The position numbers and the translations under genes were made by a program. The notes under the pieces were generated by a model. It saw only the letters and a program-made list of their open reading frames with translations. It was not told the origin of the DNA and ran no database searches. Below are positions 61,974-64,000 of a DNA stretch of 64,000 nt, piece after piece (the stretch's first letter is position 1; each line of letters opens with the position of its first letter). Source of the DNA: an uncultured bacterium (GTDB lineage: Bacteria; Atribacterota; Atribacteria; Atribacterales; Caldatribacteriaceae); contig CAKZPS010000063.1 in the NCBI GenBank assembly GCA_937139415.1, positions 18,397 through 82,396 on the forward strand, given 5' to 3'.

Positions 61974-64000
61974 CTACACCGTGAAGGCACTCACCGTCTT
62001 TTGCAGTTCCTCGGCTAATTTAGCGAGGGAAGAGGTAGCGGAGGTAATTTCCTCAAGCGAAGCACTCTGTTCCTCGGTCGAAGCAGAAACCTCTTGTGAA
62101 GAGGCAGCATTTTCCTCTGCTACGGCAGCGACAGAACTTACTCGTTCGCTCATCTCCTGGAATTGGCCCACGGTTTTCTCTACCAGTTGAGAGACGTCTT
62201 CTGAAGAAGCACGCAAGTCTTTTTGACTGCGGTCGGTAGCCTTTTGGGTATGCTCAACCACTTTCAAAGCCTCACCGATATTGCGAATCGACTGATTGAC
62301 CCGCTCAATGGCTGAGAGAATCCCTGAGAACTTTCCTTCCACAGTTTGGCTCTCTTTGACCCCTTCTTCTACCGCTTTACTCGCTTCCTTGGCATTCTCT
62401 ACTGCTTCTTGAGTGTCCTTTTTGATTTCCCCGATGAGGTGAGCAATTTGTCCAGCAGCTTGAGCCGAGTTCTCAGCTAACTTTCGCACTTCCTCGGCTA
62501 CCACAGCAAAGCCTCTTCCTGCTTCTCCGGCCCGAGCCGCCTCAATAGCTGCATTCAGAGCGAGGAGGTTGGTCTGCTCGGCAATGCCGGTGATGAGGTC
62601 GACGATTTTGCCGATTTCTTGAGAACGGGTGTCTAAGGTTTGGATACTCGTGGTGATCCGCTCGGCAACTTGGGCAATGGCATCGACCCGTTGCATCAGT
62701 TTCCCCAAGGCCTCTTTTCCCTCTTGTGCTCCTTGGTGGGCGAGGGTGCTTTCTTTGGTCGTGAGTTCCACTGCTTCTTTGATTTGGCGGAGCGCTTCAT
62801 CGTTTTGTTTTAAGTTTTCCTCCATGGCGAGGAGGAGAGAGAGATTCCGTTCGGTCACCGCACGAATGGTTTTGGCTCCTTCGGAGAGTCGTTCGGCATT
62901 CTCACTGATGCGGCTTAAATCCTCTCCTTGACGGGTCGATCCTTCAGCAACCTGAGCCATGGTTTTGGCAATCTCCTGGGTGGCTTTGGAGACTTCCTCG
63001 ACCGAGGAGGAGAGTTCTTCACTTGAGGCAGCTAACTGGGAGGCAATGTTGAACGCATTTCCTACCAAGTTTCCTAAATTGTCTACCATGGTTAAGAAGT
63101 CTCGTGAGAGGACCCCTACTTCGTCTCGTTCCTTCCCCAATACCTCCAGGATCGTGCGATTGATGCGGAGATTCCCTCGTGCCACCTCGTTCACGACGGT
63201 TTTCACCTGTTGTACTCCGGAGGCAATTTTCCCGGAGACGAAGAGGGAGAGGAGAACTACTGCTATGGTTACGGCGATGATGATTCCAATCACCAAGGTG
63301 CGTAGGGTAAAGACATCCCGAAAAACTTCTCCGGTGGGAACCTGAGCCGCCAAGGTCCAAGAGGCATTCTTGACGGGTTCAAAAATGATCAGGGTCTCCT
63401 TCCCCTCCATCTTCACGAAGGTGGTTCCTCGCTCTCTTTGGAGCATCTTCTCGCCCAAAGTATTGAGGTGTTTTTCTCCGGTATTGGTGACTTGATACTT
63501 GAGGATGTACTCTTCATTGGGATGGGCGATGATGTACCCTTGGGAATCGACTAAGTATCCATAACCGGTTTCTCCCAAGCGGATTGTTCCCACAAGCTCT
63601 CTGAGGATATCAGCGGTAGCCGTCATTGCTATAATTCCCTGGGGTTTCCCTTCAACGAGAATAGGAGAGGCAATAACCACAATTTTATTCCCGGTGGCCC
63701 TGGAGATAACCATATCGGATACCTGTGGTCTCCCAGTTTGCATGGCTTTTTGGAAGTAGGCACGGTCGGCGATATTTATCTGACTATCGAGAGAGGTCCA
63801 AGAATCTCCATTACTCAGGGCGAGGAAATACATTTCCGCATCGGGATCAGAAGAGGCAAGGGTCTTGAGGAGGGGAAGAATCTGTTCCACGGAGAGAGTC
63901 TTAGCTACTTCTTGTTCGGTAATTTTCTGCAATCGTCCAATTTTTTCCTGTAACCAGCTATCGATGGATTCATTGACGGTCGCCACTAAAGTGGTGCTAT
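61974..64000 (-). CDS. Methyl-accepting chemotaxis protein with dCache sensor (N-terminus cut)
   Basis: 674 codons visible; the frame remains open at the window edge, so the first membrane helix is missing. Extracellular dCache sensor: [49 protein letters not shown]. Second membrane helix [20 protein letters not shown] near residue 235, HAMP-like linker, then a long coiled-coil signalling domain with the hairpin tip [20 protein letters not shown]. Senses a small molecule and signals to CheA. Substrate unknown. Confidence 0.93.
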   Translation of the reverse strand, partial: STTLVATVNESIDSWLQEKIGRLQKITEQEVAKTLSVEQILPLLKTLASSDPDAEMYFLALSNGDSWTSLDSQINIADRAYFQKAMQTGRPQVSDMVISRATGNKIVVIASPILVEGKPQGIIAMTATADILRELVGTIRLGETGYGYLVDSQGYIIAHPNEEYILKYQVTNTGEKHLNTLGEKMLQRERGTTFVKMEGKETLIIFEPVKNASWTLAAQVPTGEVFRDVFTLRTLVIGIIIAVTIAVVLLSLFVSGKIASGVQQVKTVVNEVARGNLRINRTILEVLGKERDEVGVLSRDFLTMVDNLGNLVGNAFNIASQLAASSEELSSSVEEVSKATQEIAKTMAQVAEGSTRQGEDLSRISENAERLSEGAKTIRAVTERNLSLLLAMEENLKQNDEALRQIKEAVELTTKESTLAHQGAQEGKEALGKLMQRVDAIAQVAERITTSIQTLDTRSQEIGKIVDLITGIAEQTNLLALNAAIEAARAGEAGRGFAVVAEEVRKLAENSAQAAGQIAHLIGEIKKDTQEAVENAKEASKAVEEGVKESQTVEGKFSGILSAIERVNQSIRNIGEALKVVEHTQKATDRSQKDLRASSEDVSQLVEKTVGQFQEMSERVSSVAAVAEENAASSQEVSASTEEQSASLEEITSATSSLAKLAEELQKTVSAFTV

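Noticed and set aside
62629..63345. Plus-strand frames of 100-128 codons inside the chemotaxis gene
   Set aside because: Shadows of the chemotaxis receptor, whose coiled-coil composition leaves the opposite strand open; serine-rich and featureless.

Overview
The window looks like chromosomal DNA of an anaerobic, probably thermophilic, sugar-fermenting bacterium with a diderm-type gene set. It carries several carbohydrate ABC transporters with LacI regulators, FGGY sugar kinases, a GH1 glucosidase, a Firmicutes-style ctsR-mcsA-mcsB-clpC stress operon, lipoproteins and an RlpA-like protein. GC content is moderate and genes are tightly packed with many ATGA overlaps. A deep-branching phylum such as Atribacterota is my best guess. 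That is inference only, because there is no 16S gene here.

Layout. 1-5835: a subtype I-B cas operon read left to right (end of cas8, cas7, cas5, cas3, cas4, cas1, cas2). cas3 carries two frameshifts and a nonsense codon and cas2 has two in-frame TGA codons, while cas1 and cas4 look intact. 5836-6720: a gene-free stretch with one solitary CRISPR-repeat-like sequence and a multi-hairpin block. 6725-8160: a cyclic-di-GMP-I riboswitch in front of a papain-like (C39-type) lipoprotein, then a second lipoprotein. 8249-8855: remains of a secreted-protein gene. 8852-14382: a pyrimidine operon, pyrB-C-F-K-D-E, behind a strong promoter and an attenuator-like hairpin, followed by an M20 hydrolase, a CNNM/CorC membrane protein and an FGGY kinase. 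18479-20480 (minus strand): a SAM-hydrolysing DUF62 enzyme and an MFS transporter.

20531-26333: a Gx-type membrane protein, then a ribose-type ABC transporter with a second FGGY kinase. 26334-27119: gene-poor, with a possible minus-strand gene fossil. 27196-33858: a LacI regulator with two tandem operators, a URO-D-fold protein, a maltose-type ABC transporter (two frameshifted genes) and a GH1 beta-glucosidase. 34145-51348: housekeeping genes: greA-lysS, ctsR-mcsA-mcsB-clpC-radA (the McsB homologue lacks the kinase motifs), a YacL-type PIN protein, ispD-ispF-rlpA-gltX-cysS-rlmB and a TrmA/RlmD-type methyltransferase, then an aminotransferase. 51278-53847: a DMT exporter and a secreted aldose 1-epimerase. 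53970-59166: a second LacI plus URO-D plus ABC sugar cassette. 59168-64000 (minus strand): RNase P RNA, an RNase HI-like protein, a coiled-coil zinc-ribbon protein, a Nif3-type protein, a tRNA with anticodon CAU and a methyl-accepting chemotaxis protein cut by the window edge.

Themes: sugar uptake and phosphorylation feed central metabolism, and two LacI cassettes share an unexplained URO-D-fold protein. Several loci (cas3, cas2, the secreted gene at 8249, the solute-binding protein at 29337 and the permease at 30681) carry disabling lesions. Most are one-base shifts of the same sense, so either real decay or consensus sequencing error must be considered.
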